Source: a virus. Taken from it: 31,323 nucleotides of DNA. The DNA is taken from the IMG/VR virus record IMGVR_UViG_3300049893_000063, positions 1-31,323 of that record; one strand, given 5' to 3'. Under the pieces are notes generated by a model, which was not told the DNA's origin, made no database searches, and saw only the letters and a list, made by a program, of their open reading frames with translations. Below are positions 25,201-31,323 of this stretch, one piece after another. Position 1 is the first letter of the stretch; each line of letters begins with the position of its first letter. Both the position numbers and the translations under genes were made by a program.

Positions 25201-28200
25201 ACAGCGTAGCTTTGCTAATGAACAACGTGACCGTCTGACCGAGAGCAGAGAGAACAAGAAGGCTGAAGACAATCTTCCGAAACGTCGTAACGACTTCCGT
25301 AAACAAGAAGATGAGAGTGGTTCTGACATTGACTCTTCTATTCTGCGTGGAAGGATTGAGGAAGAAGGTTGGAGTCGTGATAAAGCAGAAGACTATGCTT
25401 CCAAAAGTCTTGATCCTACCCGCTGGACGGAAGAGCGTGTTACTCAACTGCTGGATGAAATCTACGGCCCACGCGATGATAGTATGTCTGGTATCACACA
25501 GTCTGTCTTGGGTGGTAATAAGGAGTCTCGTTCCTCTTTCCTTGGGCGGTATGGTGATGTAGCTAAAGCGGAGAAGGTTCGTCTTATCATGGGTCTTTCC
25601 CATGAGATGGGTCATGCCTTCATGGAACATGCACTGCTGAATGCTGACAAGGTTGCTGGTTCTAAGCCGGGTAAGACTGCGTTTGATGATCTGGTTGTTG
25701 ACTTTGTTAAGTGGGTTGGGAAGCAGAATGATGACCGTGCTTTTCTACAGAAGACTCTTGCTCAACCCGATCTGTTGGGTATGATTGGACAGACACACTT
25801 CTCTACTAAAACTGACCTGTCTGGAACTACTAAAACTCAGGTGGCGGAAACAAATCCTGCCATTGGAAAGCTTGCTAATTACTTTGGTAAGGGCGCTGAT
25901 GCTACCTTGACTAAAGAGCAACGTGCTCTTCTGACCAAGAAGGCTACTGAGCTTCTGGCAGACAACGCTGCTTTCCGTGAGAAGTTTGGTGAGTTCTTTG
26001 CAGAGCAGATTGCTCGTGGCACAACAATGAATGGCTTTAAGGCCAAGCAAGGACTTGTTGCTGAGACTGTCAGCCAACTCAAGGAATTCTTCCGTAACGT
26101 AGCTGCATACCTGCAACGTGAGTTTAACATCCCGATTAATGAGAAGGAAGTTATGACTCCGTTCATGAATAAGTTCATGGACAAGTGGTATGATCAGTAT
26201 GTTCCTGAAATGGCCGAGAAGGTACGTCTTGCTTCCATAGCCAAGGCAGACGGTGTTGATCGTCCTGACACTACAGGTTCTCAGGGAATGGCTGCTCTTG
26301 ACACGATGCTCAGGGATGTATCTAATGGTCTTCCTAGTCTCTCTGTGATCAGACAGGACGTAGGACAGATCGCTGCTGATCTTCAGAAGAACGGTATCAA
26401 GGACATTCGTCCGTTTACCGCTAATGGCATTCGTCTGTTTACTGGTCATGGACAATACTCCAAGATTGTTGCAGAACACCCCATTGTAAAACAGATTGGT
26501 ATCTTGATTCGTGATGCTGATCAGAAAGCTGCACACTGGTTTAATAATCAGATTGGTGGTACTCCTTCTGACTCTACTTATCGTAACAACTTCTGGAAGT
26601 CTGTTGCACAGGCAGATGTCCTGCAAGACAGGGACAGCTTCAAGGCTCTTAGTCGTAGGGCGTCTATTAAAGAGATCCTTAATGTAGCTAACCTGATGCG
26701 TGAGAATTATGGTAATCTTGAACACAAAGCACATTACCAGAAGCTTGTTTCTCAAGGAAAGCTCAAGTCTGATGTAGAGAAGATGCTCTACATGCGTATT
26801 GCTGATATTTCTGAAGCACAGTACAAGCGTATGGCTGATGCCTTGGCAACTGTTGGGTCTAAAATGGAGATCAATAGGGTTCCTGGATGGTATGCTGCTG
26901 TCCGTCAGGGTGAGCATGTTATCTATGCTGAGGATGCTTCTGGTAAACCTACCTATGAGGCATTCCAAACTAAAGGTGAGGCTATGCGTGGTGCCAAGAA
27001 GTATGAGAAGCTTGGCTACCGTGTATCGTATCAACATGAACCATCGCGGTATCGTGGTGAGTTGTCTCGTGAAATGGAACAAGCAATCCTTGATCAGATC
27101 AGTAACCTTCCTGAGAAGGATGCTGTCCGTACCATGCTAGAGGATATGGTCTATCAAAAAGCTTCTGCTGGTTTCGGAGGTGGTAAGAATGACTTGTCCA
27201 AACACTTCAAGTATCGTGAGAACTATGAGGGCTCCAAGGGATTCTCTCGTATTCGTTCTGATAGGGAGAATGCCCTGAACTTCTTGGAAGCTGTACAAGA
27301 GTCGGCCCACTCCTACAATCGTTTTGCAAGAAACCTAGAACTGCTTCATTCCTCTGAGCCGATTGTTGGTCGTTCTTCGGAACTGAACAGCACCCATGAG
27401 AATGCTACTCTTGCTGCACAGATGTTCCGGGATCATGCTATTGGTCGTCGTCCTTTTGGAGAGAGTGCTGAACTGGTAAACAAGGTTCTTGACAAGATCT
27501 CCGAGGGTAGTCGCTGGCTAATCAACAAACCATTTGATGCTGTTGGCAATGTGATTGGCAGGGACATTCGTCCTTTGCGTACAGATGTGAATGCTTTCCA
27601 TCAGATTAACAACAGGTTCTCTCAGATGTTCTATATCTGGGCTCTTACTACCCGTCCTCAGTTCTGGGCGTCTCAGGTAGCATCCCCGTTGCTTGGTCTT
27701 CGTGCGCTGACACACGCTAAGGTACGCTTCGGTGATGAGAACGTGAACATCTTCAAGGGACTTCTGGAAGGCACACACGCTCTTGTCAGTAATCCCAAGG
27801 ACTTCATGGACTTCTTTGTGTGGGCAAAGCAGAACACTGAGACTTTTAATCCTCAGCTTGTTGCTGAGATGAATCGTATTGAGATGTTCCGTAACAACCA
27901 GTCGATGGAAAAGGTCTGGGAGTGGATTTCTGGACAAATTCCTGCACAGGCATCTGACTCATTCTCTCGTGTCATGACTGCCTCCATGTTCTACCATGCC
28001 ATGAAAGATAGCAAGCAGTTCAAGTCTAAAGAAGACCTGTTTCGTCGTGTGGCTATGGAAACTGACAATGCAATGATCAGTTACCGCAGGGCTGATCGTC
28101 CTGAGTTGTATGGCCGTGCCGGACAGCTTGGAGAGCTTGCTGGCCCCCTGACTACGTTCTACCACGGTACTGTTGGTAACTTCATTGCTGATGCTAAGAT

Positions 28201-29158
28201 GGCTGCTGAAATTCGTAGCATTGGGGATGTCAACAAACTGTACCCATTGCTTGTCTCTCAAGCAACATTCATGACCCTCGGTGGTGTAATTGGTGTGGTT
28301 GGTTATGCTGAAGCAGAACTGTTCATCAAATTTGCTAATTACTTGCTTGGACTTGCTGGTGTTGAACAACGCATTCCTTCTCTGTACGAAACACTGATCA
28401 AAATGGATGATGAGTGGTTGGGTGGACAGACTGCCAAGGACATGCTGATTCACGGTGTTCCTTCTGGTGCTACTGGTTTGGACATTGGTGCTTCTATGAG
28501 GGCTGCTCCGATTGTTTCTCAGATTGCTGTTGGGGATCGTAAGTGGTTTGAAATGTTCCCGCAAGTAAGCTTTATGATGAAACAGGTTCCTGCCTTCGGT
28601 ACTAAGATTCAGGCAGAGGTTTACAAGCAGACTGGTTTTGGTAAGCCTGTGACTTCTGCTGAAGAGGATGAGGCTACTAAGCAGGTAGTACCCGGTGGTT
28701 ATCGTGGGCTTGCTCGTGAGTTGGGTGCATTCTCGGATCAGGGTGTGTCTGTTACTCAGGGAACCAAGAGAAGCATGGGAGGTGTTGAGCGTAACATCGA
28801 AGAGAAGATTGCTGAATATATTGGTGGTCGTTCTCTTGCTCAAGCTAAATCCCAAAGGTCTATGAGCCAAGCTAAGGGCAAAGAGCAGTCTTATGTCGAG
28901 GCTCGTCAGCGTGGTGTTGACTTGGTGACTGATGGAGTTATGGAAGGACGGGACGACAAGATTCAAAGTGGTATTGACCTTCTTGTTAAGTCTGGACTCA
29001 ACGGTAAACAAATCAATGATGCTATCTATAATGCAATGATCAACCGTATGACTCCTGAGCAGATGCGCTGGATTACCAATAAGGGCAAGTTTACTGGGTC
29101 TGCTACGCAGAAACGGCACTTTGAACAACTGTATCCATATATGGAAGACATGGAATGA
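22205..29158 (+). CDS. Giant polyvalent ejection protein with SLOG-like and zincin motifs
   Basis: A 2317-residue protein. In order: short beta N-terminus (YRGYDVEFKTDPTQDDIDEL); a glycine/alanine-rich hydrophobic zone (about 115-190) that could insert in a membrane; charged helices; a SLOG-type Rossmann motif IITGGQTGSDIAGAIAG (about 654-670), as in nucleotide/molybdenum-carrier-like proteins; HERAH (H799, E800, H803); HEMGH (H1133, E1134, H1137) with EFFAEQIA about 130 residues on as possible third ligand; a long helical C-terminal half with a hydrophobic stretch near 2015-2050. This matches phage polyvalent proteins sent into the cell with DNA. Stop overlaps the endolysin start. Confidence 0.75.
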   Translation: MPILSYRGYDVEFKTDPTQDDIDELTTKIDQMIGPAKRQKTTLTEDFGAGLRDIYEIPKTGIALGLAGASRLAGADDFAESVLTNLDEDRKAIQKREAGLDRGEWGKVAKAVGQIPAYLNPISAGAMIAGSGAETGMGHIDAGVDTENAIAGMGMDMALGTAGMAIPAALVAGRLKNAVATAGANTAQNAVSHRFQQGIREDQNVASLPDMTWGDYAASAIPGFAFGAVAAKKGETPSNKENKTDEQLRKEAEDAFLAEAEAALPKTTPYNKDLISAEEIAAFRAEQQRRQLDRENQDVINRTMREEDSPEAVVEAEKKRTQEAPVLLGPDGKPIQQQQQGTPLPVKSDLESAIEKISSGREFDLTANEKIAWSRAPVPVLQQVNHIRSTRDLDVITRDVVNPYDIPNAKSQSVEIAQAVGAPRNPITGRFWGKNKVDDSADPSGQSQGMPSRRETLEGLGVSSHKLDFIRSRIDQLAGKVSSDADRIARRTALLDRIEQVYKSGDQDAILKLDQFLNKNGYREPISTKKTQESGLVVSESSASDWPTRTKRNVDAADVTIAMAHDYSTGGERLTKRLAESRGYSRFIEFAGSIDNFAKNIVAGLTNTRGTSINVAGNGIYTWKLGGKTQEQVNQMMFDTLSRVKEMYPNLRTIITGGQTGSDIAGAIAGRALGLNVDVHMPKGFLQKNADGKTVSNTKEGITKYIEEAAKALRQDSSNPRVEIIDDATKTKYIAGTRKDGTIYVNTAQVRQLFSGDKTQYLRDSPQKMKMLEAVGETPEKFMSRFETPEQFIKFLIAHERAHIESGDLSNYPRTPDGKLDLMHPKAIEIEIAATKAGLKALKEETQPSKPQRTLHEEAVAATRAYSDAPTLGRTTPNLRLSNTIANTKYVGSFLQKMVRVLRMQDRQIIVMTLRDAYKQSQALGDALAAADGDKFSPMFHVASTSKKVSYIVVREGQYSLGDLVSGSSRKTIKDMEVIQEARAEARNRGVPETEIQTEQRSFANEQRDRLTESRENKKAEDNLPKRRNDFRKQEDESGSDIDSSILRGRIEEEGWSRDKAEDYASKSLDPTRWTEERVTQLLDEIYGPRDDSMSGITQSVLGGNKESRSSFLGRYGDVAKAEKVRLIMGLSHEMGHAFMEHALLNADKVAGSKPGKTAFDDLVVDFVKWVGKQNDDRAFLQKTLAQPDLLGMIGQTHFSTKTDLSGTTKTQVAETNPAIGKLANYFGKGADATLTKEQRALLTKKATELLADNAAFREKFGEFFAEQIARGTTMNGFKAKQGLVAETVSQLKEFFRNVAAYLQREFNIPINEKEVMTPFMNKFMDKWYDQYVPEMAEKVRLASIAKADGVDRPDTTGSQGMAALDTMLRDVSNGLPSLSVIRQDVGQIAADLQKNGIKDIRPFTANGIRLFTGHGQYSKIVAEHPIVKQIGILIRDADQKAAHWFNNQIGGTPSDSTYRNNFWKSVAQADVLQDRDSFKALSRRASIKEILNVANLMRENYGNLEHKAHYQKLVSQGKLKSDVEKMLYMRIADISEAQYKRMADALATVGSKMEINRVPGWYAAVRQGEHVIYAEDASGKPTYEAFQTKGEAMRGAKKYEKLGYRVSYQHEPSRYRGELSREMEQAILDQISNLPEKDAVRTMLEDMVYQKASAGFGGGKNDLSKHFKYRENYEGSKGFSRIRSDRENALNFLEAVQESAHSYNRFARNLELLHSSEPIVGRSSELNSTHENATLAAQMFRDHAIGRRPFGESAELVNKVLDKISEGSRWLINKPFDAVGNVIGRDIRPLRTDVNAFHQINNRFSQMFYIWALTTRPQFWASQVASPLLGLRALTHAKVRFGDENVNIFKGLLEGTHALVSNPKDFMDFFVWAKQNTETFNPQLVAEMNRIEMFRNNQSMEKVWEWISGQIPAQASDSFSRVMTASMFYHAMKDSKQFKSKEDLFRRVAMETDNAMISYRRADRPELYGRAGQLGELAGPLTTFYHGTVGNFIADAKMAAEIRSIGDVNKLYPLLVSQATFMTLGGVIGVVGYAEAELFIKFANYLLGLAGVEQRIPSLYETLIKMDDEWLGGQTAKDMLIHGVPSGATGLDIGASMRAAPIVSQIAVGDRKWFEMFPQVSFMMKQVPAFGTKIQAEVYKQTGFGKPVTSAEEDEATKQVVPGGYRGLARELGAFSDQGVSVTQGTKRSMGGVERNIEEKIAEYIGGRSLAQAKSQRSMSQAKGKEQSYVEARQRGVDLVTDGVMEGRDDKIQSGIDLLVKSGLNGKQINDAIYNAMINRMTPEQMRWITNKGKFTGSATQKRHFEQLYPYMEDME

Positions 29159-29583
29159 CAACACAGATTACATTGGATGACTATTGGATGAATCGTGATA
29201 AGCTATATTCGTATGAGCTTACAGAAGAAATCATAGAGAATGCCAAGAGTCTCTTAGCTAGAGTAAACAAACTTATGTTTGTTCTTGCTAATTATCAAGT
29301 AGAACTTGAGGTACATCCAAAAACGAAGTCTCTTGTGTCCAGTGGGTGGAGACCCCCACAGGTTAACGCAGACACTCGTGGTGCTGCTCCTAAGTCCAAG
29401 CATATGTCTGGGCTGGCAGTGGACATTTATGATCCAGAGGGAGAGATTGATAGCTTCTGTATGACGAACTTGGATAAGTTGGAGAAGCTAGGTCTGTGGA
29501 TGGAACATCCATCTGCAACCAAGGGATGGTGTCATCTTCAGTCTGTTCCCCCTAGGTCTGGTAATCGTGTTTTCTATCCGTGA
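29155..29583 (+). CDS. Peptidase M15-type endolysin
   Basis: A 142-residue protein with the zinc site of D-Ala-D-Ala-type carboxypeptidases (M15A): SKHMSGLAVDIY with H83 and D90, and GWCHLQ with H127. WRPPQVNADTRGAA lies before it, typical of the substrate side. Members cut peptide crosslinks of the cell wall during lysis. No signal peptide is visible, so a holin must release it; the next gene is one. ATG overlaps the stop of the giant gene (ATGA), with a usable GGAA nearby. Confidence 0.9.
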   Translation: MTTQITLDDYWMNRDKLYSYELTEEIIENAKSLLARVNKLMFVLANYQVELEVHPKTKSLVSSGWRPPQVNADTRGAAPKSKHMSGLAVDIYDPEGEIDSFCMTNLDKLEKLGLWMEHPSATKGWCHLQSVPPRSGNRVFYP

Positions 29584-29589
29584 GGTAAT

Positions 29590-29991
29590 ATGAATCCGTT
29601 AATTCTTGGTAGTATTTTTGAAATTGGCAAATCTCTTCTAGATAAGTTTATTCCTGATCCAGCAGAGAAAGCGAAAGCAGAGATGGAAATGATTCGCATG
29701 GCTGCTGACGGTGAACTCAAACAAGTCATAGCACAACTTGAGATCAATGCTCGTGAGGCGCAACATCCAAGTATCTTTGTGGCTGGGTGGAGGCCGTTCT
29801 TTGGGTGGTGTGGTGGTATTGCTTTTCTGTATGCTACTCTAATTCAGCCTATGCTTGCTTGGTACGGTGCAACTCGTGGATGGCCTGTTCCCCCCTCTCT
29901 CAACATGGACTTGCTCTGGGTAGTAATCACAGGCATGCTTGGCATTGGTGGTTTGAGAACATTTGAGAAGAGTAAGGGTGTAACTAAGTAA
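29590..29991 (+). CDS. Holin, 3TM family-like
   Basis: A 133-residue protein with an N-terminal amphipathic part (LGSIFEIGKSLLDKFIPDPA), a charged helix (AEKAKAEMEMIRMAADGELK), then HPSIFVAGWRPFFGWCGGIA and a second span VVITGMLGIGGLRTFEKSKG. The pattern 'PSIFVAGWRP(F/A)xGW' with 'GxGGLRTxEK' is that of 3TM holins. It forms holes in the inner membrane to set lysis time and to let the endolysin out. It ends the rightward virion block, directly before the terminator. Confidence 0.9.
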   Translation: MNPLILGSIFEIGKSLLDKFIPDPAEKAKAEMEMIRMAADGELKQVIAQLEINAREAQHPSIFVAGWRPFFGWCGGIAFLYATLIQPMLAWYGATRGWPVPPSLNMDLLWVVITGMLGIGGLRTFEKSKGVTK

Positions 29992-29995
29992 AAAA

Positions 29996-30017
29996 AAAGC
30001 CCCGATTAAGGGGCTTT
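29996..30017. terminator. Bidirectional terminator between convergent operons
   Basis: AAAGCCCC and GGGGCTTT form a perfect 8-bp stem around GATTAA. The flanking A-run (29990-29998) gives a T-run on the minus strand, and TTTAACTTTA follows on the plus strand. It lies 5 bases after the holin stop and 8 bases before the stop of the last leftward gene, so it can end both operons. Confidence 0.9.
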
Positions 30018-30024
30018 AACTTTA

Positions 30025-30156
30025 CTACTGCTTGAAGAAGTCTTTAAACACTTGCCTACCTAACTCATAGAAGTCTCTCCAACCATAGACCACCAAACAG
30101 AGACCAAGTAGAACAGGTGCTCCTATGGCAATGTAAATCAGGACTTCAGGACTCAT
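30025..30156 (-). CDS. Small single-span membrane protein (43 aa)
   Basis: It starts MSPEVLIYIAIGAPVLLGLC, continues LVVYGW and ends in a charged amphipathic tail (RQVFKDFFKQ). One membrane helix spans residues about 5-26. AGGAGAAGGGAG precedes the ATG, a strong site. The start overlaps the end of the upstream gene by 11 bases. It is the last gene before the terminator. Small one-span proteins in phages often affect lysis timing or exclusion, but no family is recognised. Confidence 0.65.
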   Translation of the reverse strand: MSPEVLIYIAIGAPVLLGLCLVVYGWRDFYELGRQVFKDFFKQ

Positions 30157-30304
30157 CTCCCTTCTCCTGTTTAATATTCAGAATCTCCTGAAGGTTCAGG
30201 AAGAATTTCTGATTAGCTTCATACATCTTTTTCATTAGGAAGGACTGCTCTTCCATTAGATGCATGATGCGCTTTGTTGCTTCCGTAGGATCAATCGGAG
30301 TCAT
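30146..30304 (-). CDS. Small helical protein (52 aa), unknown function
   Basis: It starts MTPIDPTEATKRIMHLMEEQ and continues as a charged helix that could form a coiled coil, rich in M, F, K and E. AGGTG lies 6 bases before the ATG. It begins 2 bases after the upstream stop and overlaps the downstream membrane-protein start, a normal tight operon. There is no motif of known function. Confidence 0.6.
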   Translation of the reverse strand: MTPIDPTEATKRIMHLMEEQSFLMKKMYEANQKFFLNLQEILNIKQEKGDES

Positions 30305-30306
30305 GA

Positions 30307-30513
30307 TTACACCTGTCGGATGCTATACCCGAAATCAGAGATAGACGGGTTGTTATGGATAAGTTCACCAAAACCAGTTGCCTTGTTCAGACGGGTATCC
30401 ATGCTCACGTTCTCACGAATCCACCGACGAAGGAAACTACGCGCCTCTTCGTAGGTCTTGAACGTCCACTTGCTGTTAGTAATTACCTTGCCATTCTTAT
30501 ACACTTTGTACAT
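30307..30513 (-). CDS. Small phage protein (68 aa), unknown function
   Basis: It starts MYKVYKNGKVITNSKWTFKT, then YEEARSFLRRWIREN, and ends with a short beta-like part GFGYSIRQV-type (SDFGYSIRQV). The YxEAR-xxLR-xWIR helix after a YKxYKNGK(V)I strand is a pattern found in small phage proteins of unassigned role. AAAGGAG lies 9 bases upstream of the ATG, next to the preceding stop. Confidence 0.65.
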   Translation of the reverse strand: MYKVYKNGKVITNSKWTFKTYEEARSFLRRWIRENVSMDTRLNKATGFGELIHNNPSISDFGYSIRQV

Positions 30514-30515
30514 AG

Positions 30516-30704
30516 TTACTCTCCTTTTTTACAGTTAAACCGGAATTCAGTCCGCCCTGCTTGCTCTGTTGATTGTGCAGCATAACAACCAACACCAGCG
30601 ATTACTGCCTGTTCACGAACATATTCTTTACCAGAAGAATATGCTCCGAATGAAATAATAAGCCAAATAACTGATGCAATTATAGCTCCAACCATCTCGT
30701 CCAT
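30516..30704 (-). CDS. Small membrane-anchored protein (62 aa)
   Basis: One membrane helix near the N-terminus (VGAIIASVIWLIISFGAY), a charged segment GKEYVREQAVIAGVG and two cysteines, C40 and C58, that could pair if the C-terminus is in the periplasm. 'REQAVxAGVGxY...GRTEFRF' resembles a small, widespread phage protein of unknown role. Start and upstream stop overlap (TAATG). Confidence 0.65.
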   Translation of the reverse strand: MDEMVGAIIASVIWLIISFGAYSSGKEYVREQAVIAGVGCYAAQSTEQAGRTEFRFNCKKGE

Positions 30705-31027
30705 TATCGGTTATCTCCTGATCCAGAAATTACATTTCGTTGCAAACGGCTTTCCAGCTTTTCACGATTGTCTTGCATAATCGTATCGAGACTGGTTCCA
30801 ATTGCACTAGCAAAACGTGCAGCATACCACAAAACATCTCCTAGCTCTTTAGCAAGGTCTTCATTGTCCCGTTTGTTATCACGGTAAATTTTTTTTACCT
30901 TATTAGCAATCTCACCTGATTCTCCTACCAAACCAAGAGACAGATAATAAAGCTCTTCGTTATCACCAGTACCCGCTTTGGGGTACTTGGCGGTTGTCAA
31001 TGTCCACTGCTGATACTCATAACTCAT
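30704..31027 (-). CDS. mazG: MazG-like nucleotide pyrophosphohydrolase
   Basis: A 107-residue all-helical protein with the two metal-binding motifs of the MazG/dUTPase-2 group: GESGE (E36, E39) and KELGD (E61, D64), with VLWYAARFA after. The family hydrolyses NTPs to NMP and pyrophosphate; phage versions are thought to alter nucleotide pools or (p)ppGpp level. It is next to a ribonucleotide reductase, so a role in nucleotide supply fits. AAGGAG is 7 bases upstream. The start overlaps the lipoprotein stop (ATGA). Confidence 0.92.
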   Translation of the reverse strand: MSYEYQQWTLTTAKYPKAGTGDNEELYYLSLGLVGESGEIANKVKKIYRDNKRDNEDLAKELGDVLWYAARFASAIGTSLDTIMQDNREKLESRLQRNVISGSGDNR

Positions 31028-31188
31028 TGTTTCTCCTTAATAATTGAACATTCCTCTAGTGTGCCCACATACATGTCGTAGTTCCAGACTTGTTTTGTTT
31101 TGCAAATACTGGAACAACTAGACAAGCTCACAAGCACCAGCACTGCAAGCAAGCTCTTTGACATTATCTGTAGAATCCTCTTTTTCAT
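31024..31188 (-). CDS. Small lipoprotein overlapping the reductase gene
   Basis: 54 codons. MSKSLLAVLVLVSLSSC is a lipoprotein signal with lipobox LSSC; the mature part is about 30 residues with two more cysteines. The first ATG (31188) has a poor site; the second (31164, MSKS...) follows AGAGGA by 11 bases and fits a transcript starting near 31190, so it is the likelier start (46 aa). The first 71 bases overlap the reductase gene in another frame. It might be a spanin-like or cell-envelope protein; no partner is clear. Confidence 0.65.
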   Translation of the reverse strand: MKKRILQIMSKSLLAVLVLVSLSSCSSICKTKQVWNYDMYVGTLEECSIIKEKQ

Positions 31189-31323
31189 AATGAGTAATCA
31201 TACTCCAATCTACAGCCGGTGTCAAGTCTTTTAGTGCAAAATATTCCTCCTCTGTAATCTCCTCATAGGGAGCCTGTTTGTACACATGGTCGGTGTGGGG
31301 CAGAAAGCTAACACCACCAAGAC
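31118..31323 (-). CDS. nrdJ: Class II (B12-dependent) ribonucleotide reductase, C-terminal part
   Basis: The last 68 codons of a gene cut by the window edge. LGGVSFLPHTDHVYKQAPYE, followed by EITEEEYFAL and VDWS, matches the C-terminus of monomeric adenosylcobalamin-dependent reductases. The tail ends CSAGACELV: the C-x4-C pair that passes electrons to the active site. The enzyme makes deoxynucleotides without oxygen and needs B12 from the host or medium. No start is visible in the window. The 3' end contains a promoter and the start of another gene. Confidence 0.85.
   Translation of the reverse strand, partial: LGGVSFLPHTDHVYKQAPYEEITEEEYFALKDLTPAVDWSMITHYEKEDSTDNVKELACSAGACELV
31197..31225 (-). 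promoter_or_regulatory. Sigma70-type promoter inside the reductase gene
   Basis: On the minus strand TTGACA (31220-31225) is followed after exactly 17 bases by TATGAT (31197-31202). This is a full -35 consensus and a one-mismatch -10. Transcription would start near 31190 and serve the lipoprotein, mazG and the small genes to the terminator at 29996-30017. It also encodes part of the reductase (DLTPAVDWSMI), so chance cannot be excluded. Confidence 0.65.

Noticed and set aside
25745-27082. 445-codon leftward open frame
   Set aside because: Antisense to the giant protein, no ribosome-binding site, no recognisable domain, low-complexity translation; a shadow frame.
27959-29164. 401-codon leftward open frame
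   Set aside because: Also antisense to the giant gene, with a shadow-like S/T/L/R/H composition and no start signal.
1-31323. CRISPR array, diversity-generating retroelement, integrase or insertion sequence
   Set aside because: No regularly spaced repeats, no reverse transcriptase or variable/template repeat pair, no recombinase motif and no IS-type inverted repeats with a transposase were found by reading.

Overview
The window is about 31 kb of a tailed-phage genome (or prophage). Its virion genes resemble those of a podovirus with a P22-like neck and tail. The evidence is the gene order: TerS, TerL, a long portal with a coiled-coil tail, GroES-like protein, scaffold, Mu gpT-like HK97-fold capsid protein, fibres, a P22 gp4-like adaptor, a P22 gp10-like stabiliser, ejection proteins, M15 endolysin and 3TM holin. 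No integrase, repressor, replication gene or bacterial housekeeping gene is visible. The host is probably Gram-negative (lipobox peptide, P22-type neck and ejection proteins, small 3TM holin), but it cannot be named. Outside one island, base composition is intermediate to AT-leaning.

Layout. Bases 1-321 hold no convincing gene but carry two operator-like palindromes, 10-bp phased repeats and a leftward terminator. Bases 322-1317 are a short leftward operon: a conserved small protein, a 17-codon basic peptide and a zincin-like protein of the type found in phage polyvalent proteins. Bases 1318-1885 form a divergent non-coding region with an AT-rich tract and hairpins; it is the natural place for promoters and perhaps the packaging site. 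Bases 1886-29991 are one long rightward block for packaging, head, fibres, neck, ejection and lysis. A strong, probably bidirectional terminator at 29996-30017 separates it from a convergent leftward operon (30025-31323) that ends the DNA-metabolism side of the genome: the C-terminus of a B12-dependent (class II) ribonucleotide reductase, a small lipoprotein, a MazG-like pyrophosphohydrolase and four tiny proteins.

The best-supported unusual feature is a 648-nt group I intron inside the ATP-binding P-loop of the terminase large subunit gene. It encodes a LAGLIDADG-type homing endonuclease. The splice sites can be read directly: the internal guide sequence pairs with the 5' exon end (P1, 6 bp ending in U.G) and with the 3' exon start (P10, 6 bp), the P7 strands are present, and removal of the intron restores PRGHAKST. 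A stop codon lies immediately after the 5' splice site.

Other points: a 2317-residue polyvalent ejection-type protein carrying a SLOG-like nucleotide-binding motif and two HExxH motifs, with a third HExxH protein across the divergent region; a GC-rich tail-fibre cassette (about 12.4-15.2 kb) whose right-hand boundary falls inside a cysteine-peptidase-like gene and is followed by a small HNH gene; a 39-residue tandem repeat inserted in the gp10-like protein; a near-consensus sigma70 promoter embedded in the reductase 3' coding sequence ahead of an out-of-frame overlapping lipoprotein gene; and several genes of 17-54 residues that ordinary gene callers would miss. Functions are inferred from motifs, length and synteny read by eye; no database search was run.
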